Part shown: positions 25,582 to 37,710 of the stretch, one piece after another
Numbering within the stretch: position 1 is the stretch's first letter
How the letters are laid out: each line of letters begins with the position of its first letter
NCBI GenBank assembly: GCA_004154925.1
Contig: QJNS01000095.1
Span: 206,752-270,751, forward strand
From: Monosporascus cannonballus
Taxonomy: Eukaryota; Ascomycota; Sordariomycetes; Xylariales
Direction: 5' to 3'
DNA length: 64,000 nucleotides
The notes under the pieces: model-generated
The model's input: only the letters and a program-made list of their open reading frames with translations
The model's database searches: none
Told to the model about the DNA's origin: nothing
Translations under genes and position numbers: made by a program

Positions 25582-25710
25582 TGTGAGATAAGCGAAAGTG
25601 CGACGCTAACTACAAGACTAAAAGATCAACAATTCTAAACTCTAATTGAAATTTAAACACCCAAATCCACCTTATAAGAGCGTATGCAACAAGCCTCCAG
25701 TTATATTACA
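25582..25710 (+). repeat. Solo LTR of the miniature LTR family (129 bp)
   Basis: Begins TGTGAGATAAGCG and ends TTATATTACA. It matches both terminal repeats of the element at 30719-31226 but keeps many more C and G bases. The flanks are AAACG and AAACA, a 5-bp duplication with one G/A difference that RIP could explain. It is the least mutated copy of the family here. Confidence 0.7.
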
Positions 25711-26379
25711 AAACATTTAATAGGTTAAAATTATACCAATTTTTTAATATCGAAGATATTTACTTGAAAGAGCAACAAGTTTAGTAAAAAATAGAAATTA
25801 AGATATTAAAGTATTATGTTATTTAATTTTGTTTATACGGTTATATTTTTTAAAGGAAAACAAACTGTTAAAAACATTTAACTAGAATTAATAACTGTTT
25901 ATCTAGTCGAAAACTATTAAAATACGTTATTATTTTTTACGAGTTATTTAAATTTCCGTGATTTTACATGCCTTTTTAAGTAAAAGGTATATTAACTATT
26001 TTTACTTTTTCATGTTTTCTGAAGCAAAATATATATAACTTAAACAGTAGAAATATAGTTTAGCTTTATTACGATATTACAATTAATTCACTTTTAGGTT
26101 TAACAGCATACTTAAATAAATATTTACATATTATACTTATTTATAAATACAATATAAAATATTATAAAATATTCTTTAATTATATAATACATTAAACTTT
26201 GTTACTAATATATAATATTATCGAATATATATTATTATTTTATAAAATTTATAACATTTATATAATTTAAATAATTATAAATAATTTATATTAATATTAA
26301 CCGATCAATAATTAATTTTAATATGTCTAATAATTATCAATTTTTTGAAGTAATATTAAAAGTTTTTAGCCGTGGTATT
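25711..26379. other. AT-rich DNA without identifiable features
   Basis: RIP-like sequence between the solo LTR and the unclassified repeat. Nothing was recognised. Confidence 0.4.
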
Positions 26380-29300
26380 TCTTATTCCAAATAACAAGAA
26401 CCAATACGTATAACGTAAGACAAATATAAAAAAACGAATTAACAAATAATAAACATAAACAAAATATATAAGGATACCAAAAACTTTAATATCCCATATC
26501 ACATAATAAAATAAGCCCAGACATTAATTCCACATTTACAAAATGGTATCATAAATTATGTTATTAAGCCAGTTATTCCAGGCAGCAATACCAACCCAGG
26601 CATTAATACCTAATAACTTAAAATCACTTCTTGATTTTATTATCCCAAATATATTAAAAGCAGCTATAAATAACTAGCTTTTTAAAAGATAACCAGATAA
26701 TTTTTTCGATTTCGAAGTAGGAATTGCCAATATAGCATAAACCATATTAAACATACGAAAAAGCTCCCCAGAACTAATCCTAAAGAACCTACTTGCCGAT
26801 AACACGGGCCGATTTAGATTAGCAGCGAAATCTATCTTTTTAATATATTCGAAATACCATCTGGACTTATAAGAATTTATTGCGGGAATTAACAAATTTA
26901 ATTTTTAATAATATTACGTAATTCGCAAAAAGCATAAAGATAATACCTTATATTTTTACGTAATCAAAAAATAAGTACAAAAAAAGAATTTAAAAAACCC
27001 CCGCCATTTTAATATTAAAAACTTTTATTCCAATATCGCCAAAATACGTAACAAATTAACGGCTTAACGTTATTTTCATAAAAGCAAAAAACGTTTAACT
27101 TATATCGGCGGCGACATAGCAAAACCGAAATCTTTGAAAAAAAAATTAAAAAAGATTTTTAATTAATAATGACGATAATTATCAACCGAAAAAAAAATAT
27201 TTTTCGCTTTAAATCGGACGTACCTAAAAAATTAATATTTAATTACGGTAACATATATTCTTATATGGATAACCACTTTAAATTCCCGGTATTAACATAT
27301 ATTTTACTTAAATTTTAAAAAATATAAGACTTATTAAAAGAAATTTTCGATTAAATTAAAGAAAATTTAAAAAACCCCTTACGTAAATTAGAATTTTGAT
27401 TAAAAGTTACTTTTTGCCTACTTTTGAGGGTTAACCCCTTTTTAAATGCCCCTTTTTTCAAAGGTTCGCCAAGGCTTATCAGAAAAAAGGAAAAAGGACC
27501 TCCTTAAAAACGCTAATAACGTAACGATAACCAAAGGTGGTTACAAACGGCCCTTTTTAACGGGGGCCTAAAGTAATAACGTAAATTGGGTAAATTTTAA
27601 GGTTAATAGAAAAATAATATGTCCGAAATCGTTATATTTATATAAAAAAATACGCATATATAAAATAATATAAGTATATTTATTAAAACCTTATATTTAC
27701 ATAATAAAAAACAAAATATCATTTTTATATTATCTTTATATAATTAGTACATAATAATAAATAATATACCTTTATACGACAAATAAATACTGAAATATTA
27801 TAAATAAATATTTGGCTGTTAACAAAATTTTTCCGTTATAAATAAATACGTACGGAAAATATATTTTCTTAATTAGAAATTACCATATATGTATTTAGCT
27901 AATGAAAACCTACGTTTATATACAAACATAAATATAAAATAAATAAAAGGAAATTATATTTTTATAAAGATATAAAACCCTTTATTAATAAAGGTAAAAA
28001 AAGCAAAAATACCAAATAATAAAATAAAAACATTAAATTTATTTTTAAAAGATATAAAAAATAACGATAATTATTAATCTTAAATATTTAATTTTTTTAA
28101 TAAAATATAACCCGAATATTTTTAAATTTTATTACGAATAACGCGTATTTTGTAATACGATTCAAAATAATAATAAAAATCTCCGATTAATTTAATTGCT
28201 TATTTAATAAAGTATTAGGCCGAAAGGAAATCCGAAATTAGGAGATTAAACGTTTATACGTTAATAATTTACCCTTATCCTCGAAATTAACATTTATTAA
28301 AAATAAATCGGGTAATCGAAAAATACGTTCGACAAAAAAACGGAAATATAAATTATAATAAGGAAATAAATATTAAAATTAATTTAAAAATTTTCAATAA
28401 TACGCAAAATAATTATTAACATTATTCTTAAATTCCAATTTCCGTAATATTTAAATATAAATATTAAAAAGTTAATTTTTGAAATTATTAACCTTATAAA
28501 TAAAATATTTATTATAAATCTTATTAACGAAAACGCGCTTTTTAACGTTACGCCGAATAAATTAATAAATAAAGGCTTTAAGTTTTATACGTTCCAAAAT
28601 AATATTATTATCAAATAAAAACTTAAATATGCAAATATCGGTAACCTTAATAAAACCAAAAAAACGCCTAACGGCATCAGATAAACGTTAATAATTAGGA
28701 AACCTAAAAATAAAAATATTATTACCTGGCTTATTATAAGCACGGATAATTAAAATACGCATAGTATAATTACGTAATACGACGATATCGAAATCCAACC
28801 GAACGCCGTTAATAATAATAATTTGCGTAATCCAATTATTAAACCGATAAATCTTATTACCAGGAACCAAAAAGACAAAATCCGAATTATCCATATAAAT
28901 AATAAGCACGTACCGAATTTTATTAAATTATTTTATAAATTTTTTAACGTAATAATTAATAAAAACGATTTTTCGCATAGCCTGCGGAAACCGATAAAAT
29001 ACGTACGGATAATCGAAATACCGACGATAACCGCCTAAAAAACTTTTAAACATAATAATAAGGAAAATCGTAATACGGCCAAAAAAGATAATCGTCGTAA
29101 AATTAATCCGAAAAAAAATACCACAAAATAAAATTTTCAAAACGTTCCCCGTTTAACCTACGAATACGAAACGCAAAAAAAGGAAAAAATAACTTTAAAA
29201 GAATAAAATAAGCACTCTTAGGGATACGGCGATAACAAAGTAAAGGCCCTTTAATATAATCAAAACCCCAAACCTTACAATTAATAATACATTAACGCGG

Positions 29301-29830
29301 AAAATAAAATAAAATAAATAAATTAACTAAAAAACGTCAATAATAACGTACGTATCCAGAATAACGGACAGTACCGTACCGACAATTAAAATAAAACCTG
29401 GGGCGATAACGGCGATAACGACAATAATGACGATAAGGATAACGATAACCGAACATAATATTAAAAAAAGTTGGAAAAAAGATTTAATAACTAAAGAAAA
29501 AAAGAATTAAATAAACAGAAAAAAAGAATTTATAAATAAAGGAAGTAGTGCTAATGTGCAAAAATACGAAATTTAGCGCATATGTTAAAATTAAGCTAAA
29601 AAAGGCCAAATCCGAAAAAGCAAGCTAAATTTGAATACGAACCTTGGCGCATCCACTAGCGCCGGAAAAGCTAATACCCGATATACGGACACCAGCGCTA
29701 AAAAGTCCTACGCTTCTCATTAGTAGGACACCAAAACAAAACCGGAATCCCAGATATCCGATTGGTGCATACCTTTGTAAAACACCAAAACACCACAGCT
29801 GTAATATTAATTCGAGTTTATGATTACTTT
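26380..29830. mobile_element. Unclassified degenerate repeat, probably a transposon
   Basis: About 3.4 kb whose composition differs from its surroundings: more C and A on the plus strand and long stretches nearly free of stops on the minus strand (26674-26895, 28688-28909, 28928-29140). This suggests an ancient coding element. No LTRs, inverted repeats or catalytic motif could be identified. A hexamer-like run of CGATAA/GATAAC words occurs at 29401-29450. The right end (29520-29830) is clearly less mutated. It could be a LINE, a helitron or a fungus-specific element; I could not decide. Confidence 0.4.
29401..29450 (+). repeat. Degenerate CGATAA/GATAAC repeat
   Basis: Eight or so 6-bp units related to CGATAA with RIP-type substitutions. 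It probably descends from a trinucleotide-type coding repeat of the surrounding element. Confidence 0.6.
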
Positions 29831-30718
29831 CATTAAAAATTTTAAAAATATTTACTTTCGATTTTTTATATTTTCAAAGCGTATGCGAAAAATACGCATA
29901 TATATAAATTTAGAATACCGTTAACAAGTACTTAATTATCGGTCGACGTTAAACTTTATAAATTAGATATAATATTAATTTAATCCCTTCTTAATATCGC
30001 TTTTTAACTTTTTATCTTGATTTTTTATATTAACTATTCTTAACAATTAATATTTCAAAAAAGTATAAGAAATATATATAAATTTAAAATATTGTCGATT
30101 AATACCTTTATATCCATTAATATTTTATTACGAAAATTAAGTGTAATATTTTATAAAACATATTTTACTTTGTTATTCGAATTTTTTCTAATTATTAGTA
30201 GTAATTTTAAATATTTTAAACGCGTATAGATAGATAATACTCGTATATATATATTTAAAATACCATTTTAATTTTTTATTAATTAGCGGTAACTTAATAG
30301 ATTATAGCTATTTAATTTAAATTAAATATTATAAGTATTATAAAATACTAGATATTATCTTAAAAATTATATAATACGTTTAATATAATATTAAATTAAC
30401 ACATATAATATTTATATTACTTATAAATTTTAAACTTATATATAAAAATTAAAACCCAATTAATATATACATATATATATATTTGAATTAAAAAACCTTT
30501 ATTATAAAACATTTTAATAATATTATAATTTTACATTATTTAATTATTAAATTTTTAAATAAACTCAATTATACACTATAAACTCTAAATTATATTAAAG
30601 TTTTTAAATAATAGATAAAAATAAAAATTTATAAAATATTATTATTATAAAACTTTTCTTTTTTTAAATTATAATAAATTAAAATGTAAATTATATTTAA
30701 TTATTCTTATAATAATTT
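29831..30718. other. AT-rich DNA without identifiable features
   Basis: About 0.9 kb, RIP-like, no remnant recognised. Confidence 0.4.
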
Positions 30719-31226
30719 TGTAAAATAACAAAGGTACGACGTTAACTATAATACTAAAAGGTTAATAATTTCAAACTTTAATTAGGGTTTAAACATTTTA
30801 ATTCACTTTATAAGGATTAACCGTATATATTATTATAATTACTCCCTTTTTTTCAGTAAAGTCGTCCCGATTTCAAAGCTGAATAAGATATCGAACCCTT
30901 AAGACTTTATTGCGCTCTCTGACCATATAACGCGATCGAACTTTTTGCGCCGACTATTCGACGAACGTTAACGGTTAAAATCTTTTCGGTTTACCTCCTA
31001 GCTTTTTCTAGCCTATAGCCGCCTTTATAAAGATCGAACTCTGCTTTCGATATATTATCGAGATGACGCCGAACTAATTAATATACCTAATTGGGTTGTG
31101 AAATAATTATAAGATAACGAAGATATAACGTTAATTAGAATACTAAAAGGTTAATAATTCTAAATTTTAATTAAGATTTGAACATCATAATTCACTTTAT
31201 TGGAATTTATTATACTTATTATTACA
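30719..31226 (+). mobile_element. Miniature LTR element (TRIM-like), 508 bp
   Basis: Two direct repeats (30719 to about 30843, and 31097-31226) share the words ACGTTAA...AATACTAAAAGGTTAATAATT and CACTTTAT, and have TG starts. They enclose only about 250 bp, and the whole is flanked by the 5-bp duplication AATTT (30714-30718 and 31227-31231). The internal part is GC-richer than its surroundings and has no coding capacity. This is the structure of a terminal-repeat retrotransposon in miniature, mobilised in trans. The exact end of the left repeat is uncertain. Confidence 0.65.
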
Positions 31227-31533
31227 AATTTTTAAATTATCGATTAATTATTAAAAAACCTTTTCGTATTATTATTATAATTAATTAATTTATTAAATAT
31301 ATTTTAAAATATAAAATACTTTTTATATTATATTTTATATTAATATGAATTATACCAAATATTTAATATTATAGAGATTTTTAGTATATTAATAATAATT
31401 TTAAAATTTTTAAAATATAATATTTTTATTAAATTTAGGTTTTCTAAAATAAATGACCTATATTTTTAATTATTAAATATGATTAAAGCTTTTATATATA
31501 TACGTATTATAACCGAGATTAATAAAAAATTAT
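31227..31533. other. AT-rich spacer
   Basis: RIP-like sequence, no feature recognised. Confidence 0.4.
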
Positions 31534-32121
31534 ATAACGTACTATATAAGCGAACGAGTTATATATGCCGGCGAATTATTTAAATTTAAATAAAAACATC
31601 GTATATTTAAAAATTAACACTACGGCTAAACGGTTATAAAAGCGTATAAAACATTAATTAAAGCTTTGTAGCTTGAATTAAAATTTAATACAAAATTTGT
31701 AAAAACTAAAATTGTTAATTGTATTTATTATAAGTAAAAAATATCTTAAACTTTCAAAGTTTACACTATTTACCATCTCGATCAAATAATTATATAAATA
31801 TTTTTTAAAAAATGCTTATTAATATCGCAATAATTATAAATACAAAGTTTGATGTTATTTTACTAATATTTTACTTTGGTATATATTTGTATAATTTCAA
31901 GTTTTAATAATAAAAATTAATATAATAATGTTCTATTCTAACTACTTTTTCTTCGATACTAATTATATTTAATGTTTATCTAAAAGATATAGTAGTATAT
32001 ATATTCTGGAATCTAGACCGAATTTTTAAGAAAATTAATAATGCTGTAGCCGTTTTAAGTAAAAGTGGAGCGAATTTAGTTCGCTTACTTATATAGCTCG
32101 TTTGGTTATATAATACGTTAC
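31534..32121. mobile_element. MITE-like element with about 50-bp terminal inverted repeats
   Basis: The left end (31534-31584) begins ATAACGTACTATATAAGCG. The reverse complement of the right end (32071-32121) begins GTAACGTATTATATAACCA. The two share AACGAG, TATATA and GCGAA in register, and most differences are transitions. The 588-bp body has no coding trace. The first 13 bases (ATAACGTACTATA) are identical to bases 35851-35863 beside the pogo-like transposon, so the two may be related. Target duplication is not clear. Confidence 0.5.
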
Positions 32122-33177
32122 TGTTTTTTTTAATTATCTTTATCACCATTATTTTTTATTTTTTATTAAGTTTAATTATTTATTAAATATTTAATTTACT
32201 TCATATTATTAAATACATTTTTTGGAAAAAACATTATAAAAAATATTAAAATAGTTTCTAGTTAAAACTAATTAGATTTCACGTTTATTAATAATTTTTA
32301 GAAATAAAATACTGGACAACTTCGTTAAAAGCAAGAAGAAATTTATATTAAAACTAAGATTGTTAATTTAAAAAACTTTATTAAAATTAAATTAAACAGT
32401 TTTACTCATAAAATTATTAATAGATATAATTAAAATTTCTATTAACTTAAAACAAATTATAAAAATTAACGAATATAGGTATATAATATAAAACGTTTAT
32501 AGCTTAATATAGCTATAAAAAAGGAAATATTTTTAAATGAACAAATTTAAAATATGTTAAAAAATGCTATAACAAAATAAATAAAAAATTAATATATAAT
32601 TAATGCTATATTTAAACTTTATGTATCTAATCTACTTTGTAATCAATAGATATATATAAATAGTTAACAAAAATTCATTTAGTGTTTATATACATATATA
32701 TTTAAAACACGTTTAATAATATCAAAGAAATAATAAAAATTTAAAAAATTATAACATATTATTATATATATGGAAAATAAATAAAGTTTGAAGCATTATT
32801 TTCAAAGGTAAGAAACATATATCGAAAAGTATTATCCAATTTAAGTAATATATAAAAATATAATATAACTTTGACAATTAAATATTTATATTTGTATTTA
32901 TAACCTGTTTTATATAAATCTAAATATTAAATATATTTGTAATTATAAAAAAGAATTATTAAACGGTTGATATATTAAGTTTATATTATATTTTTAACAA
33001 TGTAATATTTAAAATTTTTATTTTAAATAAAATGGCAAAGTTTGTAAATTTTATATAAATTGGTATTATCGTTTGATATACTTTAAAACTTAAAGATCTT
33101 CTACGGATTTTGCAATAGCTTACGTATATAATAAATGAATATTTTTAATATATTATAATAAAATCAAAATTGTTTAC
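32122..33177. other. AT-rich DNA without identifiable features
   Basis: RIP-like sequence, nothing recognised. Confidence 0.4.
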
Positions 33178-33303
33178 TGATCATAGTTTTAAGTGATATA
33201 TAGTAGATATATAAACCAGAACAAGGCAGTTAATGCTCGACCTAATAACATTTCACTTTTAATAATATAATGGTTAAACTTCAATGTTTTTTGCGCCGTA
33301 ACA
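33178..33303 (+). repeat. Copy 1 of a 124-bp TG...CA repeat (mutated)
   Basis: Aligns end to end with the 33374 copy (CATAGTTTTAAGTGA ... GCCGTAACA), with C-to-T and G-to-A changes and one inserted base near the start. No matching target duplication was seen. Confidence 0.7.
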
Positions 33304-33373
33304 ATTTATTAATTCCTTTATAGATTAGATATTTAATTATTGGATTAAATATGTAACTTACTTCGCAAATATA

Positions 33374-33497
33374 TGTCACAGTCCCAAGTGACACCTTGTA
33401 GGTATATAGGACAGAACAAGGCGGTCAGGGCTCGACTTGACAACGTTCCACTCTTAGTGGTGTAATGGCTAAACTCTTGTTCTTCTCTACCGTAACA
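33374..33497 (+). repeat. 124-bp LTR-like repeat, least mutated copy
   Basis: Starts TGTCACAGTCCCAAGTGACA and ends CTACCGTAACA. ATATA lies on both sides. It is about half GC in a region that is otherwise nearly pure AT. Confidence 0.8.
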
Positions 33498-33570
33498 ATA
33501 TATTAAATATAAAGCGGATGTTTAGTTAATATAATTATCTTAAATATAAGACTTAAATCGACGTATAATT

Positions 33571-33645
33571 CGAAAATTGCCGAATGGCTAGGCGATTTTC
33601 GATAGGGGGTCCTTAACCTTAGTTGTATTATCCCGATACAACTAA
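33571..33645 (+). other. Two consecutive hairpin-forming sequences
   Basis: First, CGAAAATTGCC pairs with AGGCGATTTTCG around a GAATGGCT loop (about 33571-33602). Second, TTAGTTGTAT (33619-33628) pairs perfectly with ATACAACTAA (33636-33645) around a 7-base loop. Both lie between the two 124-bp repeats. Confidence 0.6.
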
Positions 33646-33658
33646 AAAAAGAATCTAT

Positions 33659-33782
33659 TATTATAATTTCAAATAGCATCCAGTAGGTATATAGAGTAGA
33701 ACAAGGCGGTTAGTGCTCGAGCTAATAACGTTCTACTTTTAGTAGTATAATAGCTAAACTGTTATTCCTTTATGCTGTAACA
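33659..33782 (+). repeat. 124-bp LTR-like repeat, RIP-mutated copy
   Basis: Same length and register as the 33374 copy. The first 12 bases differ by six transitions, all towards A or T. Confidence 0.78.
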
Positions 33783-34053
33783 ATATATATTTAAAATTAA
33801 AGTATTTAATATAAATAAAATTTAAAGAAAGTTTTTGTTTTCAGTTAGTTAAATAATATATTTCTTTTAATATACCTATTATAATATTGCTTATATTATA
33901 TATAAAAGATAAATGTTAACAATTAGTCTCTAATATTAAAAGATTTTATTTATATAATAATATATCTAATTATAAATATTTATAAATTTTAGTATAATTA
34001 TATTTCTTTAAAGCTTTCGTTTTTAATATGATATAATATTTAATAAAAACTTA

Positions 34054-34089
<36 letters not shown>

Positions 34090-35850
34090 GAATTTTAATG
34101 AATTATATTTAAATATATTAAATATAATTATAATATATTTAAAATTATGTATCATTTCTTCGTTAAAGTTTCTATTTGTTTATAATTTTTTATATTATAT
34201 CATTATTTTAATTTTTTATTCAGTTTGTAGTTGAATATACGTATTATTTAATTCTATAAATAATAATCTATTAATTTAGAGAATAAAATAAAAAGGTTGA
34301 AATATTTCAATACTATTTAATCTTTTATTTTGAATTATAATTATTATAATATTAATAATATCCAGCGTTTTATACAAAAGTTAATATAAATTTATTACTT
34401 TTAATAAGAAACAAAGTCTGAAATTCAAGATTAAAATTTTAGGTTTTACAAATAATATATTCGAATTTAATTCAAAAATTTAATATTATAGAAATTTCTA
34501 CGAATCAATATTATTTTTTAGTTCGTAAAGGTTAATATTAACTAAAACGCAAAATGGATTTTTAATTTAAGTTTAATTATAAACACGCCATTATTTTATC
34601 TGACTTTCACACGTTAACAATATAGTATCTTTATTATTTACATATTATTTTGTAATTTATATTATATTTATATAAGTGTTTAATATCGCTGAATAATTTT
34701 TGTAAATTGTTTAGTACAAATAAAATAAAAATTAACTTAAAAACAGTTTACATAAAAGTTGAAAATATCTATTAAGTAAAGAAAGTTTATTTAAAACAAA
34801 ATTACAGAATATAATATATATACAAATAATATATATAATTTTAATAAAATATAAATTTAAATAATGTTTTATATTTTATCTGATTTATTAATTACTAATA
34901 TTAAAAATTGTGAAACTTTATTGTTAATTAATTGAAAATCGGTTTAACAACAATTATAAAAGAATAACCAATTTGAATTTAAAATAACGTTACGATTTTA
35001 ATAGTTTTTTTTAAAAAAACATTTTCAAGTTTGATATAAATTATAAATATATCAATATTACTAATATAAAACGACTTTAATAAGACGTTAAAATACACTT
35101 AATTATTTAAGTTAAAAAGCTAAATGCGAAATTTAATTCTAGAAACTATAATTTATATATGCTATTATCTCTCTGTCTTATACATTATATAATGTAATAA
35201 TTTCCTGTATATTTAGCTCAGCTTGAAAAATATAGCCTAAACTAAAATGTATCTTGTATTCGATGTATTAATATTTATACGACTTTGAACATTATATTAT
35301 TAGTAGAACAATTAGAAATAATAACAATAACGTTCGATAAACATTTAAATTATAATGAAATCTAACGTTAATAAACTATTACACAAATTTAAAAAACATT
35401 AAAGAAAATAACGCTATAATATAAAGCTAATAATACGTATCGTATTAAAAGTATAGAAATGTAAAGTACATAGCGTAATTCTTTTACAATTATTAAAAGA
35501 TTTTTTCGAATTAGGATTTACAAACAGTACTGCTTTAAAGTAGGATTATTATAAAGATGTTAGTAATAAACGTTTATTACGTAACTGACAAAATAAGAAT
35601 TTTTTCTTTAAAAAGTTATATCACGAGCTAGAAGCCCTAGTATATAGATTAACTCAACTCGAATTTCGTATTTTTTATATATATAGCTCGCTATTTACAC
35701 GGATTTTTTAGCTGCTTTTTAAATTTTTTAATAAATCTATTATGACCTATATTTATAGATTTAGTATATAAGCTCTTTAAAGTTTATAATAAATTTGAAT
35801 ACAATATTTCTATTTTTACAAGATTTTAAAAACGTTTATTTATAAAAGTT
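33783..35850. other. AT-rich DNA with an (AT)n microsatellite
   Basis: RIP-like sequence. (AT)n runs at about 34056-34085. A dispersed TTTAGCTCAGCTTGAAAAA word lies at about 35211-35231. No coding remnant was found. Confidence 0.5.
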
Positions 35851-35861
35851 ATAACGTACTA

Positions 35862-37710
35862 TACAACTGAGCTGGACATACAAATAAGCTAGACACTTTT
35901 TAGCACTTTGTAAAAATAAATTCAAATAAAACAACTATAACGCAATAAATTAATTCAAATTAATCGGATTTTTTATCGTTAAACGTATTTACAGCTTTCT
36001 TATAAATACGCGTATTATGTCCGAGTTTGTCACAAACGCCATATTTTCGTTTCTTTACTTAAACTTTTTTACGATAATTACTTTCAGCCGTTACTAGCAA
36101 CGATTATTTACCACCATCTTTTTTTGTAATTATAAAAGCTTATACCTCCTTTACAATAAGTATTCTTTCTTTTTAAAAACGTATATTTTTGGTTTTTCGA
36201 CGTTTAATAATAACGTAATTCGTTTCGCTAAAATAAACATTTTTTCTCGAAAAAAAGCGATTTCGTATACAAGTATTAAGTTTTTTTTTAAAAAAAAAAT
36301 TAACCGATTTAATTATCTTTAATAGCAAATTATCTTAGTAATTTTTGATTCTCTTTTGCAAATAACGTCCCCGTCGAATTATTTCAGTAATATTTTTAAA
36401 GGTTTTCGTAAATAAGAAAATAACAAAATTAATAAAAGTAAATAGCGAAACGGTTAATATAGGTATAATTAAAACTTTTAATTTAAAAAACGCGATTAGG
36501 ATTAAATAAACTAAATCTCACTTTTGCGAATCCGGATTTAATATTATCGGTTGTAATAACAACTTTAAATGCATTACAAAAACCGGCGATAAAATCCTTC
36601 TTAGCGATATAAGTAACGTACCGCCGTATAAGATTTTCGATATATAGCGAATAAAGGCGTTTTAATATAGAAAAATAAGATATATCAAAAGGTTAAAGTC
36701 GATAAAAAACGGGCAAATATACAAAGCGTAATAATGCCGTTATTTGCGTAATAATTTTCGAATTCGATCGCATAATAACTTTCGTAACTATCGAAAGTAA
36801 GGAAACGTTTCGAACTTTTAATACGTATTTTAATATATTTATCGAAATATTTAATCTATTTTAAATTTTATTTATTTATTATTTAGCCGTTTTCGCTTAT
36901 AGCAAATTTCCAGTCGGATGGAAATGGGTTATCAGCAAACTAGCGAAAAAATAATTCTTTCTAATAAAGATAATAAACAGGGATAAAGCTCAGCTATAGA
37001 AATTAACGGCTTGTATTACTATAAACTATTTTCGATTTTCTTATTAGACCTATTTAAACTTTTATGTTTTTTAACGTTAATAATAACCACATCTGTTATT
37101 ATAAGAAATCTTATTAAAAAATTCGTTTTGTCGAAATTATAAATATCCTTTTTTACGATACCATATTTTACAATTATAACTCGGACAAGCTTAAATTACT
37201 TCCGAAATACTTCTAGCTTTTTACATAAAATCTTTTAGTAATTTATCGATCGATTTAATCGCGTTTTAAGTTTTTTTAATTATTTAATAAAGTTAAATAC
37301 CTAGTTAATCTTAACGCGTATTACAACGCACTATGTAAGGAACAAATTCGCCATATCTTTAACATATTAAAGCCGGATAAAAAACGTTCGCATATTTAGA
37401 TTAAGGACTTTTTCGATAATTGTTTTTTTTTCGATCGGCATTGATTTTTATAAATGTGGGACAATATCGGCTTGTGCGCATATATCGTTATATCGCGTTT
37501 TTAAAATGGAATATAGAATATTATAAATATAACTAAACTTTTTATAACTAATTTTCGAGTTATTTTTCTTAACTTAAACGGCTAGGTTTATTCTCGATTC
37601 TTTTGTAAGCCGTTTTATGTTGTACTTATTAAGAAATAAATAATTGAAATCGGATGGTAAAATTATTAAAAGAAAATATCTAGCTTATTTGTATATCCAG
37701 CTCAATTTTG
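35862..37710 (-). mobile_element. pogo/Fot1-type DNA transposon (Tc1-mariner), RIP-inactivated
   Basis: Inverted repeats of about 40 bp: 35862-35901 reads TACAACTGAGCTGGACATAC and the reverse complement of 37671-37710 reads CAAAATTGAGCTGGATATAC. Both continue AAATAAGCTAGA. Between them the minus strand carries a stop-ridden transposase: PSDWKFAISENG, HFDKYIKIR, LTFDSYESYYAIEF and NGIITLC match the order of Fot1-family DDE transposases (LPPDW..AVSENGW, HFDKHT, LLILDGHESH, ITLCMPPHSSH). The target TA is visible on the left side only. Spacing and length (1.85 kb) fit Fot1-like elements. Confidence 0.8.
35990..37620 (-). pseudogene. pogo/Fot1 transposase remnant
   Basis: The readable part lies mainly at 37130-36480 on the minus strand. 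A conserved catalytic aspartate position survives (FDSYES), but frequent TAA/TAG and Cys/Gln/Trp losses, expected from C-to-T change, break it throughout. Confidence 0.75.

Larger units (their letters stand above)
33374..33782 (+). mobile_element. Possible second miniature LTR element, 409 bp
   Basis: Two copies of the 124-bp repeat (33374-33497 and 33659-33782) in direct orientation, 161 bp apart, with ATATA immediately before the first and after the second. A purine run (AAAAAAAGAA) precedes the right copy, as a polypurine tract would. ATATA also follows the left copy, so two independent solo insertions cannot be excluded. Confidence 0.5.

Noticed and set aside
33440..33500. tRNA-like words (TGGTGTAATGGCTAAACTC) in the 124-bp repeat, suggesting a tRNA-derived SINE
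   Set aside because: No cloverleaf or B box could be completed, and exact TG...CA ends with 5-bp duplications fit an LTR better.
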